Shown: in pieces, positions 1 through 11,785 of the stretch
How the letters are laid out: each line of letters starts with the position of its first letter
How positions within the stretch are numbered: position 1 is the first letter of the stretch
From: Paraphoma chrysanthemicola
Taxonomy: Eukaryota; Ascomycota; Dothideomycetes; Pleosporales; Phaeosphaeriaceae
Assembly: GCA_020744225.1 (NCBI GenBank)
Contig: JAGMWG010000014.1
Span: 620,001-684,000 of the forward strand
DNA length: 64,000 nt
Direction of reading: 5' to 3'
The notes under the pieces: model-generated
Seen by the model: the letters and a program-made list of their open reading frames with translations, nothing else
What the model was told of the DNA's origin: nothing
Databases searched by the model: none
Made by a program: the position numbers and the translations under genes

Positions 1-1831
1 ATTCTTCTCAACGCCGTACTCCGTCGCTACAGCCTTCTGTGAGCTAGAATCGCACGGAGACTCTAACTTTAGAACGTGTAAACCCGATAAGTCCAAGTCA
101 GCAGCAGACAATGTTGCCATATCCTCCACCAACTACCTTCACAACCTAACTAGTCGGGGTCTGAATTTTGTGTAGTTGAGCTCCTGGTCGTACCAGCTAT
201 CGCGCGGCATAGAGTTGTTGCCCGACAAGTGCTCGAGTAAGTGCTCCCTCGGCGCGCCTGGGGAAACCCGTGGAATCACAGGACTTAGCACTGTTGCAAG
301 CTCATCGCCAGGTTGGACAAAGTTTGTTTGTGTTGAATGAAGCATATGCCTTTTGGGACGAGATTGAGGTGGTCATGGAATTACTCCTCCTTCCCTCTGA
401 TCTTGTACTCATGTGGTGATTTCTTCGTCTCACGCACAGTAGTTTCTAACCGCCTCCATTCCGCCGACGCATGAAGACATCGCTCGAATCAGCCGAGAGG
501 TTCAATATTTTCGTTTTGAATGCTACGCCGTCGAACCAGTCAATTTGCTCATCACATCTTGATTGTCTTTGACAACTTTTTACAGTTTATTAATCACTGA
601 TTTGATCTTCTCGTAAATCCGCTTGGTCTCTTGCGTAAACATATTCTAGCTTGACAAGCAGCGTTAGAATCCTTGCTGAAGATTTGGCCTTCGCTGTTTA
701 GTTTGGTGAAACACATGATTCTAAGTTCCGTGACTTGCTCGATCCGCTTTTGCCATGGGGATTAGTACCTTCATGTATGCCATCTCTTGTCCAATTTAGA
801 TGTGTCTAAGTCTTTTCCTTTCTGTTCCTTCCTTTCCCTCGTGCGAGCCCGCTCTTTCAATCCCTGATCTTCTATCATACGCTACACGATTCAAGGCTTT
901 CTTCGAGTTTGTTATTATATCATCGCAAATGCGCTAATGTTTGATAGGTAAAGGACGTTGGTGTATTTGTTCTTGCTGTTTGTAAATCTTGAGAATCAGC
1001 GTTTCAGATTGTTTAGTTGAGGAAAAAGATGAGAACGCGCGACCTTGACTTCCAGCTTCTTACGTTGGTCGGCTACGGCTCGCGTTCCTCAAAGAAAAAG
1101 ACGGTTGTAACATAGGTCACAGTATCCCCGCATATCCCTTGGTGCTAGGGCGCTTACTGCAAGCGCAACCCCGCAATTCGATCCAATGCGACCTCCACCA
1201 CTCAGACAATCTTCACAGTTTATTCGCGGTCAGAGTGGACCAATGATGGAACACAAGCAAGCCCGTAAGAGAGGTTTGCAGACCTCAAGATATCTCTAAA
1301 ATGAGGTTAAACAAGACCACGTCCGCGGCATCGTCCGACCAGCCATCCTATCTCTTATCACAGCCCCTCGTGGTATCCGTGCCGATCCTTCCCTGCATTG
1401 GTAAACCCGGCCTATCATGACGAACACTGCACGCAAAGGATTCGCCCGACGATGAAGCGCTGAACAGACATTGGCCATAGAGCATCGGCGGTCGCCAAGC
1501 CGTTGCATCACACGCGAGCGGAGAATGTTACCTCGTGCTAGAAAGCCACATGGACGCATCCAACGGCATTCCAGACGTGCAGATAAGGCAAGCCCTCTGC
1601 AGCCCTCCTGCAACGCATCGCCATTGTGAAAATTTGCGAGATTTGCTTCTCCGAGTTGAAGATTTGCGATCGAGAAGGCAGAGATAAGAGCTGTGTTACG
1701 CGGTATATTGGGAGCGCCCTTGCTTTCAATTCTCAGAAGCACGACAGCACCTTGCATCGACCTGCGAGAGGGATTTCCTCGATCAATCCCCATCATCAAC
1801 ATCCGGCCAAAAGTCGAGAACGTTGTCCACC
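1..1831. other. Long 5' intergenic stretch, no supported gene
   Basis: No convincing gene is seen. A 68-codon minus-strand frame at 139-345 has a natural-looking ATG and a composition that could be a first exon of a gene running off the left edge, but there is no recognisable family and no clear splice site, so it is not called. A pyrimidine-rich patch lies near 817-845. The last 200 bases before 1832 are presumably the promoter and leader of the MFS gene. Confidence 0.5.
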
Positions 1832-3534
1832 ATGGCCGACATCAAGGACCCCGAGCTCGCCAAAAATGATCTAGAGATCACGTCGTCAAGCACTTCGTCC
1901 AAAGGAGGCGCTGCACCCGTTCCTCGAGCCGGCTCAATCACTCATCTGCCCAACTTTGAGCACGAAAAGGCGCTATGCTGGAAATTCGACCTGCGCATGC
2001 TGCCCATGCTCGCATTAATGTATTTATTTAATGCTCTTGATAAAGGAAATCTAGGCAACGCAAAGACAGACGGCATGGACAAAGATCTTGGCTTTAAGGG
2101 GAACCAGTACAATACGATGCTGAGCATTTTCTACGTACCGTACGTGATCTTCGCGCCGCCGATTGGCATGCTGGGGAAAAAGTACGGGCCGCATCGCGTC
2201 CTGCCGATCATGATGTTTTGCTTTGGATCGGCGACGCTGCTGGCGGCGAGTGTGAAGAATTGGAGTGGAATGATGGCTTTGAGATGGTTTCTGGGTGAGT
2301 CGTCTTGACTTTGGGATGGTGCACTGGTGGCGAGTGAGACGATTGCTTGATCCAAGCTTCGAAGCGTCTTGGTCGGAAAGCTTGGTCGAGCTTGCCTCAC
2401 GTGCCAGCTGCGATAAAGAATGAGAGGCTGACTGAACACAGGTATGGCCGAGTCGGCGTTCTTTCCTCTAGTGATTTACTATTTGACGACGTTTTACCGA
2501 CGTGGCGAACTTGCACGACGACTGGCATTGTTCTACGCTGCATCCAACATTGCCAATGCCTTTTCCGGTCTGTTAGCCTTTGGAGTGTTCCAGATCGAGT
2601 CCAAGCTGGACTCATGGCGTTACCTCTTCATCATTGAAGGCAGCTTGACTGTCTTGTGTAAGTACATGCATCCGATATGCGTCCATCACGAAGCTGATCC
2701 CAACCAGTCTCGTTCTTCGCATACTGGTACCTCCCGAAGAACGCCTACGAAGCAGGCTTCTTAACGGAAGCCGAGAAGAAACTTGCATATACTCGTATCC
2801 AGATTGACTCTTCCTCTGTCGTCGGCGAAGAATTCAATCTCCGCAAAGCCCTCGGCATCTTCAGAATGCCCGCAACATACGGCTTCCTTGCTATCGAAAT
2901 CTGCCTAGGCGTCCCTCTCCAATCCGTCTCGCTCTTTCTACCTCAGATCGTCCAGCGTCTCGGCTACGACAAGATCAAAACGAACCTTTACACCGTTGCA
3001 CCTAACATTGTCGGTGCGGTCATGCTTCTTATCCTTGCATTCGCATCCGATTTCACGCGCCTGCGCTTCCCGTTCATCACACTCGGATTTCTACTTACAT
3101 TCACGGGCTTCATCATATTCGCGACAATCGATGTCGAGCATTCCCTTCGCGTTGCGTACTTTGCCTGCTTCATGATGACATGGGGCACATCCGCGCCATC
3201 CGTTCTCCTTTCGACTTGGTACAACAACAATGTCGCCGACGAGAACAAGCGCGTCACACTTACATCCGTTGGCGTACCGCTGGCGAATCTCATGGGCGTG
3301 GTGAGCTCGAATATCTTCCGGAGCCAGGACGCGCCTAAGTACATCCCCGCACTCGCGACGACGGCGGCATTTGGCGCCACGGGAGCGTTCTTTGCGTTTC
3401 TGTTGGGAATCTACATGACGATCGACAACAAGCGGAGGAATGCGAAGCAGGGTGTCAGTTTGACCGCAGCGGATGTGTCGACAGAGAAATTGAGGGACGG
3501 GCCAAAGAATCCTGAGTTTCGGTGGTTTTTGTGA
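1832..3534 (+). CDS. MFS transporter, Dal5/allantoate permease-like (anion:cation symporter family)
   Basis: Predicted plasma-membrane carrier of about 501 residues in three exons: 1832-2294, 2442-2657 and 2708-3534. Both introns use GT..AG and keep the frame: joining gives FLGMAESAFFPLVIYYLTTF, the classic membrane-segment motif of this family, and SLTVLFSFFAYWYLP after the second. Start chosen at 1832, whose context CCACCATGG is a strong fungal initiation context. A hydrophilic N-terminal tail of about 50 residues precedes repeated membrane helices. Family members import allantoate, nicotinate, biotin or other small organic anions; the substrate cannot be read from sequence. The C-terminal tail is short and charged. 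It lies head-to-tail with an SLC35-like carrier about 650 bases downstream. Confidence 0.9.
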
Positions 3535-4179
3535 GGGGTCCAAGGGTAGACCTTGTGTGAGAGCATGTGCACGCTGATTTCCAATGGTCGAAATGGTAAC
3601 TGTCGAGATTAACGCGTTCCTCAGGACGTGCTTTGTGAAGAGTCATGTGCTGCTATTTGACGCCTTACAATCATGTGCCATGCACCCGCCCGAATGAGGC
3701 TCAGAAGAGAGCTTGGACCACGCAGCAAGGCAGATACAATGAAGATTCGATGCATGAGCTCTGTTGAGCCTTTCCTCTTATGTTTTGAAGCCAAAGACGC
3801 ATGGACAGCACAAAATCCAACATAATAGCAAGCAATGAAGCTGGCGCATAACGCTCCTCTGAACAAAGCGCGACCGGCAACACCCGAGGCGCTAAGATCG
3901 GGGTGCGTCTCCACTCTTATCGCCGGATCAGCTGCATGACCCCAGCCTCACGCGCCTCATCCAGTCACCATCACGGGTCGCAGCTTGGAGCTGCCTAGCG
4001 TTGCGCGTCAGCTGTTGCACATCTCGGCTTCGCATCTTGAGCTCACTTCCCCATCTTCCTTCCTCCACTGTGTCTTGTGTGAAGACAGCCATAGTCGCCG
4101 TTATCGTCCTACCTCTCCGTGCATCCCGTCATCCACCTGCTCACCCTTCAAGCTCCGCCGGAGCTCCAAACCACCCATC
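3535..4179. other. Intergenic, promoter of SLC35-like gene
   Basis: Nothing beyond 3' and 5' flanks is seen. The last about 150 bases before 4180 are rich in C and T, as common in fungal leaders. Confidence 0.5.
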
Positions 4180-5529
4180 ATGGCGGTCAAAGCTGCCGTA
4201 CCGTTCCTGGTAGCTATGATGCTGCTCACGGGCGTGTGCAATACTCTACTCACCAAGTACCAAGTACGCATCCCATCTTAATACTCTTGCTACATGCGTA
4301 CTAATCGTCTCCACCAGGACATGCAATGCGTCGGCAACTGCGACTCCCCTTCGCCCAAATACCGCGACCACTTCGAGCAACCCGTGCTCCAAACGCTCCA
4401 GATGTTCATCGGCGAAATGGGCTGCTGGCTCGTCATCGGCGTCTTCCAACTGTACCAGAAATACAAGTCCCGGCGCGCAGGATACGAAGCTATCCCTGAT
4501 GCCGACGGCGCGGCGACGCCTGCGCTGTCAGACGATAGCGAGACGCCCGAAATTGCGAACCCGCTGAAGCCTGCGCATCCAGATGAGGAGGGCCGACTGC
4601 CGTTGCAGGGCAGGACGATATTCTTGCTGGCGTTGCCGGCGTGCTGTGATATTGCGGGCACGACGCTGATGAACGTGGGCTTGCTGTTTGTTGCGGCGAG
4701 TATCTACCAGATGACGCGTGGTGCTCTCGTGTTGTTCGTTGGACTGTTTAGCGTGTGGTTCTTGAAGAGGCACCTTGGGTTGTACAAATGGTTCTCGCTA
4801 TTCGTGGTTGTATTTGGTGTGGCGATTGTCGGGCTCGCAGGCGCTATTACAAAGGACGATAAAGCTACGCCATCGCTTGTAGCTCTATACGACACAGTCA
4901 CTGGGTCTGCGGCGGCGAAGAAGGAGATTTCCCAGGCGGCCATGACGGTGATTGGCGTCTTGCTTATCGCAGGCGCACAAATCTTCACGGCGACGCAATT
5001 CGTGCTCGAGGAGCGCATCATGGAGAAGTATGCCATGGAGCCGATCAAGGTTGTGGGCTGGGAGGGCATCTTTGGCTTCTCGGTCACGTTGATTGGGATG
5101 ATCATTTTGCACTTCGCCATCGGCACAGGATACTTCAACGCAAGAGAGGGATTGTACCAGATGACGCATTACCGCGCCATTGCAGTGTCGTCCGTTCTCA
5201 TCATGATCAGCATTGGGTAAGTCGTCTCATCGCATCAATAATAACACCAGCTAACAACATCCAGTGGCTTCAACTTCTTCGGTCTCTCCGTCACCCGCAC
5301 CGTCTCGGCGACTTCGCGCTCCACCATCGACACCTGCCGCACTCTCTTCATCTGGATCGTCTCGCTTGGCCTGGGCTGGGAGACGTTCAAGTGGCTCCAA
5401 GTCCTCGGATTCGCTCTGCTTGTGTATGGAACATTCTTGTTCAACGACTTGATTAGGCCGCCGGTAAAGTCGTGGATTGAGAGGAGGCCTGAGCCGCTTC
5501 TGCCTGAGAATCCGATTGAGCATAACTAG
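4180..5529 (+). CDS. SLC35F6-like drug/metabolite-superfamily membrane protein
   Basis: Three exons, 4180-4263, 4318-5216 and 5265-5529, encode about 415 residues. The start at 4180 begins directly with a hydrophobic segment (MAVKAAVPFLVAMMLLTGV). About ten hydrophobic segments follow, with a hydrophilic loop at about residues 75-125 rich in acidic residues and proline. The second half carries the EamA/nucleotide-sugar-transporter-like repeat (RGALVLFVGLFSVWFLKRHL). The architecture and the CNTLLTKYQD motif after the first helix resemble SLC35F6 (C2orf18)-type proteins of lysosome or vacuole membranes, whose substrate is not known. The splice from GG to TGGCTTC restores ISIGGFNFFGLSVTR, which supports the last exon. 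Membrane class is secure; the exact subfamily is inference. Confidence 0.85.
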
Positions 5530-5938
5530 GCTATATTTGATGAGCGACCGAGTAGTGCTTGTACATATGCATGATCGGAGTTGGGAGTCTAGAGAATTTG
5601 CAGGTTTGTTGGTGGTTGAAGAATGTATTTTATTTGAATGGTGTACAACGCATAACTCAGGAGACATGTTCATGATCTGACGTCCCATGACACCGTGATC
5701 ACTGAAGTGCATACAGTTCGTGTTCATGTTCGTGCTGTGGCTGTGCGATAAGGTCACTCACCGCGATAACGGTGGGGCTCAAGTGTGGCTGGAGCTGGCC
5801 CGAGCGCGCCCACGCTTGCTCAAGCGAATATTCGACCAACACCATGAATTGCGACCGACTTCACGACTACGACAACACGGTTCCCGACTTTCTGAACACC
5901 CACCCGGACGTTCAGACGCCAATCGACAGTCCGACACA
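5530..5938. other. Intergenic, promoter of RPS3
   Basis: Contains the 3' flank of the SLC35-like gene and the ribosomal protein gene promoter and leader. No gene or repeat was recognised. Confidence 0.5.
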
Positions 5939-6991
5939 ATGGCCACTACTCAGGGAGCTATGTGAGTAGCCCGCCGCGTACAACGCTCTCCGCGCGACCA
6001 AATACTGACTATCTGCAGTTCTAAGAGGAGGAAGTTCGTTGCTGGTACGATACACCCTTTACAACACCGAGTGCGCTGCAGCGAGAATACGACGTCGACA
6101 GCAATTGCTAGACTTGTATTTTACGCTTTGCAACACCGCACCCAGACACGGAATATTGCGCACAGGACAATCGCTAACATTCCCTCCCAGACGGTGTCTT
6201 CTATGCCGAGCTGAACGAGTTCTTCCAGCGCGAGCTGGCCGAGGAGGGCTACTCGGGCGTCGAGGTCCGCGTCACTCCCACCGTCACCGACATCATCATC
6301 CGCGCCACCCACACACAAGAGGTCCTCGGAGAGCAGGGTCGCCGCATCCGTGAGCTCACCTCGCTCATCCAGAAGCGCTTCAAGTTCCCCGAGAACTCGG
6401 TCTCGCTCTACGCCGCCAAGGTCCAGAACCGTGGTCTCTCTGCCGTCGCCCAGTGCGAGTCCCTCCGATACAAGCTGCTCAATGGTTTGGCTGTCCGAAG
6501 GGCCTGCTACGGTGTGCTGAGGTTCATCATGGAGTCTGGTGCCAAGGGTTGCGAGGTTGTCGTTTCCGGAAAGCTCAGGGCCGCCCGTGCCAAGAGCATG
6601 AAGTTCACCGTACGCGCACAATGAGTGAAATTCCAGACCGCATGCTAACAGCACCCAGGACGGTTTCATGATCCACTCCGGTCAGCCTGCAAAGGACTTT
6701 ATCGATGAGGCCACCCGCCACGTCCTTTTGCGACAGGGTGTGCTCGGTATCAAGGTCAAGATTATGCGCGGCTCAGATCCCGAGGGCAAGGCCGGCCCAT
6801 CCAAGACTCTTCCCGACTCCGTCACCATCATCGAGCCCAAGGAGGAGCAGCCCGTTGTCCAGCCAATGTCCCAGGACTACGGTGCCAAGGCCATCGCCGC
6901 CCAGCAGGCAGCGGAACAGGCCCGGCAGGCGGAGCAGGGTGAGGGCGAGGCGCCAGCGGAAGGCGGCGAGGGCTTCACTGAGGAGCAGTAG
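5939..6991 (+). CDS. RPS3: 40S ribosomal protein S3 (uS3)
   Basis: Component of the small ribosomal subunit at the mRNA entry site. Four exons, 5939-5961, 6019-6044, 6191-6609 and 6659-6991, give about 266 residues, normal for fungal uS3. The first two exons are only 23 and 26 bases, a usual pattern in fungal ribosomal protein genes. The reading begins MATTQGAISKRRKFVADGVF, followed by the KH domain (TPTVTDIIIRATHTQEVLGE, with GEQGRRI) at about residues 25-95 and the C-terminal uS3 domain (CEVVVSGKLRAARAKSMKF, DGFMIHSGQP). The tail is rich in A, E, Q and G. The splice joints are fixed by the highly conserved protein, so the model is secure. Confidence 0.97.
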
Positions 6992-7286
6992 AGGTATACC
7001 AAGCCGCAGGGCGCATGAGATTATGAAAAGGCATTCAGCGGAAGGTTACGATCACACACATCTTCCTTTGCACACTCGGGACGGACTGGGCATGCTTTTG
7101 ATACGGGCGGTTATGGAGTCTTGTGCTTAAGTGCTATGTACTCTTTGAAACAATCCAAAATCAGGGAATGGCTTGACCAACCAACTGCAGTCGTCTATCA
7201 CAACAACAGTATCGCTTCTTGCTTGGACATTGGTGATGTTATTGCTGAGTTTTTGATAGGTGCTGTTCGACGATAGAATACTGACG

Positions 7287-8345
7287 CTATATACTGTTAA
7301 ATACAGCCAGACTGTTCATCACCTTCCCATCATTGCCCACCATCAAATTCCACCCACAACTGCTACCCAACCCTGGATTCTCAATCCACGCAGGCTCCCA
7401 ATAAAACAGTCCCGTGCCCCGTCCATTCGGTACTGCAGCCACGCGCTTCGCAACCTCCTTCATCCACTGCGTCTGGCCGTCCGCGCTGATGGGGATACTC
7501 TTCGTGTCAGACGGGAATGCAGTCGAGGGATTCGGGCAGTACGACGGCCAATTCGTTTCGACAACCATGACTTGTTTCCCGTACTTGTTGGCCATATTTG
7601 TGAGCGACGTGCCTAGTGCAGACAGCGTAGCGGCAGAATTGTAGAACGGGTAGTACGACACGCCCTGAATGTCATAATCACTCGCACTCAACCCTCCTCC
7701 CAGCACACTATCATACCACCATTTCTGCGTCTCCCAATTCCACCCGTTGTCCAGATGGATCATGATCTTGGGCTTCGGGGACGCAGTGCTTTCCTTGATA
7801 CCCTTTGACGCGGACTTCAGTAGCGCCGCGACATTGGCTGCGCCTTCGCCGCTGCCGAGTTTTCCAATAGGAAACAAAAGCCCGGGAGTGATTTCGTTGC
7901 CGATACTCACAATGTCGAGCGCGATTCCGTCTTTTTGGAACGCATCCAACACGGACTTTGTGTAGTCGTATACTTTCTTGACGAGCGCGTCTTTGGCTAG
8001 ACTATTCCATGCCGCGGGCGTGACTTGTTTGCCTGGATCCGCCCAGTTGTCCGAGTAGTGGAAATCAAGGTAGATTTTCAGACCCGCGGCTTTAGCACGC
8101 TTGGCGAGGCGCAGGTTATATGCGAGGTTGTAGTTGCCATCGCTTGGGTTGACCCAGATGCGTTGACGGACGGTGTTGACGCCGGACGCTTTGAGAATGG
8201 TTTCCAAGGGTTGGGTCTGGCCGGCGGAGTTTTTGTAGGTTTTGCCCGCGGCTTCTTCGATCAGGAGGGAGGACCAGTCTGCGCCTTTGAAGGGCAGGGC
8301 GGCGAGGGCGGTGGTGGCCCACAGCAAGACTGAAGAAAGACGCAT
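7287..8345 (-). CDS. Arabinogalactan endo-beta-1,4-galactanase, GH53
   Basis: Intronless gene of 352 residues. A signal peptide (MRLSSVLLWATTALAALP) indicates secretion. GH53 enzymes cut beta-1,4-galactan side chains of plant pectin. Visible hallmarks are GADWSSLL near residue 21, VNTVRQRIWVNP at 56-67, the LDFHYSDNWADPGKQ strand at 93-107, the acid/base Glu151 in IVSIGNEITPG, and the nucleophile Glu263 in VMVVETNWPSYC. The C-terminal part has GLFYWEPAWI, also typical. Length matches single-domain fungal galactanases (about 330-350). No carbohydrate-binding module is present. It is convergent with RPS3 (about 295 bases apart). Suggests a plant-associated or saprotrophic lifestyle (inference). 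Confidence 0.95.
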   Translation of the reverse strand: MRLSSVLLWATTALAALPFKGADWSSLLIEEAAGKTYKNSAGQTQPLETILKASGVNTVRQRIWVNPSDGNYNLAYNLRLAKRAKAAGLKIYLDFHYSDNWADPGKQVTPAAWNSLAKDALVKKVYDYTKSVLDAFQKDGIALDIVSIGNEITPGLLFPIGKLGSGEGAANVAALLKSASKGIKESTASPKPKIMIHLDNGWNWETQKWWYDSVLGGGLSASDYDIQGVSYYPFYNSAATLSALGTSLTNMANKYGKQVMVVETNWPSYCPNPSTAFPSDTKSIPISADGQTQWMKEVAKRVAAVPNGRGTGLFYWEPAWIENPGLGSSCGWNLMVGNDGKVMNSLAVFNSI

Positions 8346-9247
8346 CGTGGAGGTGTGAGATCGGCACTCGATGGCGTGTTGACGATCAGGGATGTAGTAT
8401 CTTATGTATCTTCTGCATGTCCATCTCTACACAGAGCGTCATTGCTTACCACAGCCTCATCTCCCAATCCCAGTGGTGGAAACCGGGTCCGATTTTCTGA
8501 TTCAGGTACGGAGTCTTACAATTTGTCTCCCATCAATCACACCCCGGCATCCTGGGGTAGATTGTTTCGTTTCGAGAGTATAGTACCCTCCTCGCGGGTT
8601 TGCGTGCTGACACAGTGGCGGTAGAGGCTCCACAGAGTAGTTGTGCCGTCAATCATCTTGCTGGGACTAGGTCACAAGTCTGTCTGGGATGGTAGGGGTA
8701 GTATGTTGCACCGCGTGAGACCAATAAATGACAGGACTGGTTGAGGAAGTGAAGCTGATTCGAGAGATCTTGCCGACGCCGATCCTTAGAAACGGTGAAG
8801 TCATCTAGTCTGATATAAGTCCAGTCACGCAAGCGTATAGTGCTGTCACCCAGCTCAAAGGCCTCGCTGCGGACGCGCTGCTTGAAGCAGAAACAGTACC
8901 GCCAGCATAGCGGAGAATTGACGGCTCGGAGCTCAAATTGACGTCTTATACTTTCGGCAGATGGAAGGGTGATTTACCGATACTAGTGCTGTGGGGTAGT
9001 CATATTGGGGCAAGGGGCATGGTCCAGGTTATGTAAAGCGATACTATACCCGGGACGAGGTCGCACAATAAGCGGCCCGAATAGTATGAAACATGAAACG
9101 AGCGAAATGGTTGTCAGAGCACATGGCGCCCGAAGTTCGAAAAGCTGACTTCTGCATGCGAGATAGCACAAAGTGGAGGAACAGATGGCATGGTGTTTTT
9201 ACATACAGACTATGGTGACATTGAGCTCAGAACCCCTTTGCAGCGAA
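8346..9247. other. Intergenic, no supported gene
   Basis: About 900 bases between the galactanase promoter and the 3' end of the SDH5 gene. It must hold the galactanase promoter. No coding frame with family character and no repeat was recognised. Confidence 0.5.
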
Positions 9248-10290
9248 TTACTGGTCGAAGTTCTTGATCTCAGGCATCATCCCAAGGCCCTTCCCGCGTG
9301 TTTCACTAGCTTTCCCGCCATCATCCAGTCCATCCATGACACCTCCCGCACTCCTCTCCTTGACGTGCTTTCTCAACAGGCTCAAAATCTCACTGTTCTT
9401 CCAGCGCTGCGGCACTGGCCGATACGCAGGCTTGAACGTGCCCACTGTCTGCGCCCATTCGCCCGTCGCAGGCTCGCGCGCCCGCACATCCTTCTCTTGC
9501 ACCTTCGCGTCTGTGCCCTGCGCATTCGGCGTGGCTAGGTCAGAGCCAGAGCCCTCGGCGGTCTCGCGCGAGGTCTGTGACGGCTCTTGCGTTGCCCAGT
9601 AGTAGATGTCCCAGTCGTTTTCGTCAAGGAAGAGGTCATATTGTTGAAGGAGCGGTTGGGGCATGCTGGCAAGGTGCGCGTCGGCGAAGGTGCTGAGAAG
9701 GAGATCACTTTCTAGGGTTCCCCTCTTTCGACTCTGATCTGTAATGGTGTTAGTCCTTTTCTCGCCTAGTGATTTCTTGCGACTTTGAAGGGATGGGGTG
9801 AGCAAGTGCAGTACTGGGCAAGGAACGGACATAATAACCTCGCACGCATCGTGTTCACATCCTCGCCCGTCCGCCTCAGTGGCTCGACCTTGAACTTTGC
9901 GCCCTCCATTTCACCGACACCCAGCTCCTTGTTGGCATCACTGACGTCTTCATGGTTCTGAGTGCCGCCAGTCATGCGCTGCGTATTCTCGGGCACGGAG
10001 TCTTTGGGCACAAAATTGGGGTCCACTCTCGTAAGCAGCTCCGGCGGCGCAGCGTCCTTGCCGACTGAAGGCATTTCGTTGGCAATGGTAGAGGTAGTGT
10101 TGGTCATGTGAGGCGTTAATGGCTTTTCGATTTGGTATTTGCGATACGCCTCCGAGGTGTCATTTGTGCGCTTATTGAGGGCTTCGAATTCATTGCTGCG
10201 GGCGGCGGAGATGCTGAAGGAGCGGTAGGTGGAGCGTGGTACGGCGAAGAGAGCCCGTGATGAGCGGACTGCGAGCCGTGAGGATGCCAT
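9248..10290 (-). CDS. SDH5: Succinate dehydrogenase assembly factor 2, mitochondrial (flavinator)
   Basis: Promotes covalent FAD attachment to the succinate dehydrogenase flavoprotein in the mitochondrial matrix. Two exons on the minus strand, 10290-9831 and 9738-9248, give about 316 residues. The splice, with donor GTCCGT, restores ARLLYQSRKRGTLESDLLLS, the signature of the SDH5/SDHAF2/YgfY family, followed by the acidic DLFLDENDWDIYYWATQ segment. The N-terminus (MASSRLAVRSSRALFAVPRS, then YRSFSISAARS) is a typical mitochondrial presequence. The protein is longer than bacterial or human homologues because of an about 120-residue N-terminal extension and a C-terminal tail, as in many filamentous fungi. 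The family call is secure; the exact start is likely. Confidence 0.93.
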
Positions 10291-10726
10291 TGTGATGTTT
10301 GAGGATTGACCGTTGGTGGGGGTCTTCAATTCGTATGTATTGAGGTACAAGGTGAGGTTCACGATGCTGAGGCAAAAATGATCAACGTCATAGCTCCGGC
10401 TGACTAACACAAGAAAGCTCGTGTGTGATCGGCCCAGCGAGTCGATTACTCCTACACCTCATATGATCGGAACGGCAACAGCGAATATTCCTTTCCACGC
10501 GAGCCAGTCTGTACAGCTTGGTGTATTGTTTGCTATAATTCACAACCACCCAATGAACGCCTGCCAGCAATTACACAAATATACCCGAAACCGTAACAAA
10601 ACTCCAAAATCAGGTTACACGCACATTTCCCACTGTTCACCCCAAGCAAGGGCCTTGGCCAACTTGACACAAGACTAAAAACATTACCACCCAGGGACAA
10701 GCCGAGCACGTATATGGATCACCGAC
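10291..10726. other. Intergenic, nothing recognised
   Basis: Lies between the SDH5 start and the 3' end of the two-finger gene. AT-rich in the middle, no feature supported. Confidence 0.5.
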
Positions 10727-11785
10727 CTACTCTAACAGCTCGTTTCCCGTTCCTGCATTGTGTCCCTCCTGGTAGGAGATACCGTGTGCCTTGAAGTAAT
10801 GTTCTCCCAACTTATCCTTCCTGGTCGCTTTGTACTCGCAATTCGGCCTTCGGCATGGGAGAACTATTCCACTATGTTTGTCCTTGTAGTGGCGCTCCTG
10901 TTCTGACGCACGACCACACGTTTTCGGCTCTTTGCAATCCGGAATGCTGCATAAGAAATATGGAGCCTGGGCTTCCTCATCGAAGAACATTGTAGCAATT
11001 GCCTTTTTGGACCCTGTCGCAGATGGCTGCTTGACTATGTCCACTGTTTCCGGAATGGCCGCAACCCAGCTCTGTGACTTCGCGGCGGTTTCCATATGCT
11101 TGTCACGATAGGACGATGAACCCATAGTGGCGTCATCGCATCTAGGCACGTCTACGTTTCGTGAGGCGAAATTTGCATTGGCCTTTGGAGCAAACGAGTT
11201 CTCATACGGGTTCGTGACCGTCCTGAGCTACGTCAGATTATCACGGCAAGATTTAAGTTCCTTCCTATACTTACTGAGCCTGTATCTGACGATACTTATG
11301 CTCTCCCGCATGCTGCATCGAAATGCTCGGAGGTTGCGATGGTCCATGGGTATCCTGCCCTTGCGCGCTGTATCCGTGTGTATAATGCTCCACGGCCCTG
11401 CAGAATAAGTTCCCGACCAAACGAAGTTAAAGGTAGGCTTACTGAGCAGTGTTGTTTGTTGTTCTCGATTGAGGAGCGACGCCTCGAGATTGACCATAAA
11501 TATGCTGCTGATGTGCAGAGTAGAAGACATTGGATTGCGACGCCGCAGGCGCTTGTGAAGGTTGATCAGGGGTTACACCTTGGTGCATCAGTTTTTCGTT
11601 TACTTCAACCAGATGACAACAACACCGCGAATTGACATACTATTGAGCCCAGATAGACCTGCCCTGAACTGCGTATTGGATGGCATAGGCTGCCATGTCG
11701 CTGTCGTCTGCTCATAATAGTATTGGCCCGCCCCGGCATGATACTTTGGATTGTATGATGTTTCGTCATTCCGGTATGGACGCAT
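10727..11785 (-). CDS. Two-finger C2H2-like protein, copy 1
   Basis: Not a named gene. Four exons deduced on the minus strand: 11785-11659, 11578-11443, 11397-11275 and 11222-10727, about 293 residues. All three introns keep the frame; two end their upstream exons with GCTCA|GTAAG. The N-terminal half is rich in Q, Y, S and H (for example SAHQQHIYGQS and HTHGYSAQGQDTHG), like a low-complexity activation region. The C-terminal part has two zinc-finger-like units: C-x4-C-x14-H-x4-H (FLCSIPDC ... ERHYKDKH) and C-x4-C-x12-H-x4-H (PCRRPNC ... KLGEHYFKAHGI). Three relatives lie at 21.5, 39.3 and 44.3 kb. This copy is the most divergent. Role unknown; nucleic-acid binding is inferred. The first exon start (11785) is the least certain point. 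Confidence 0.7.
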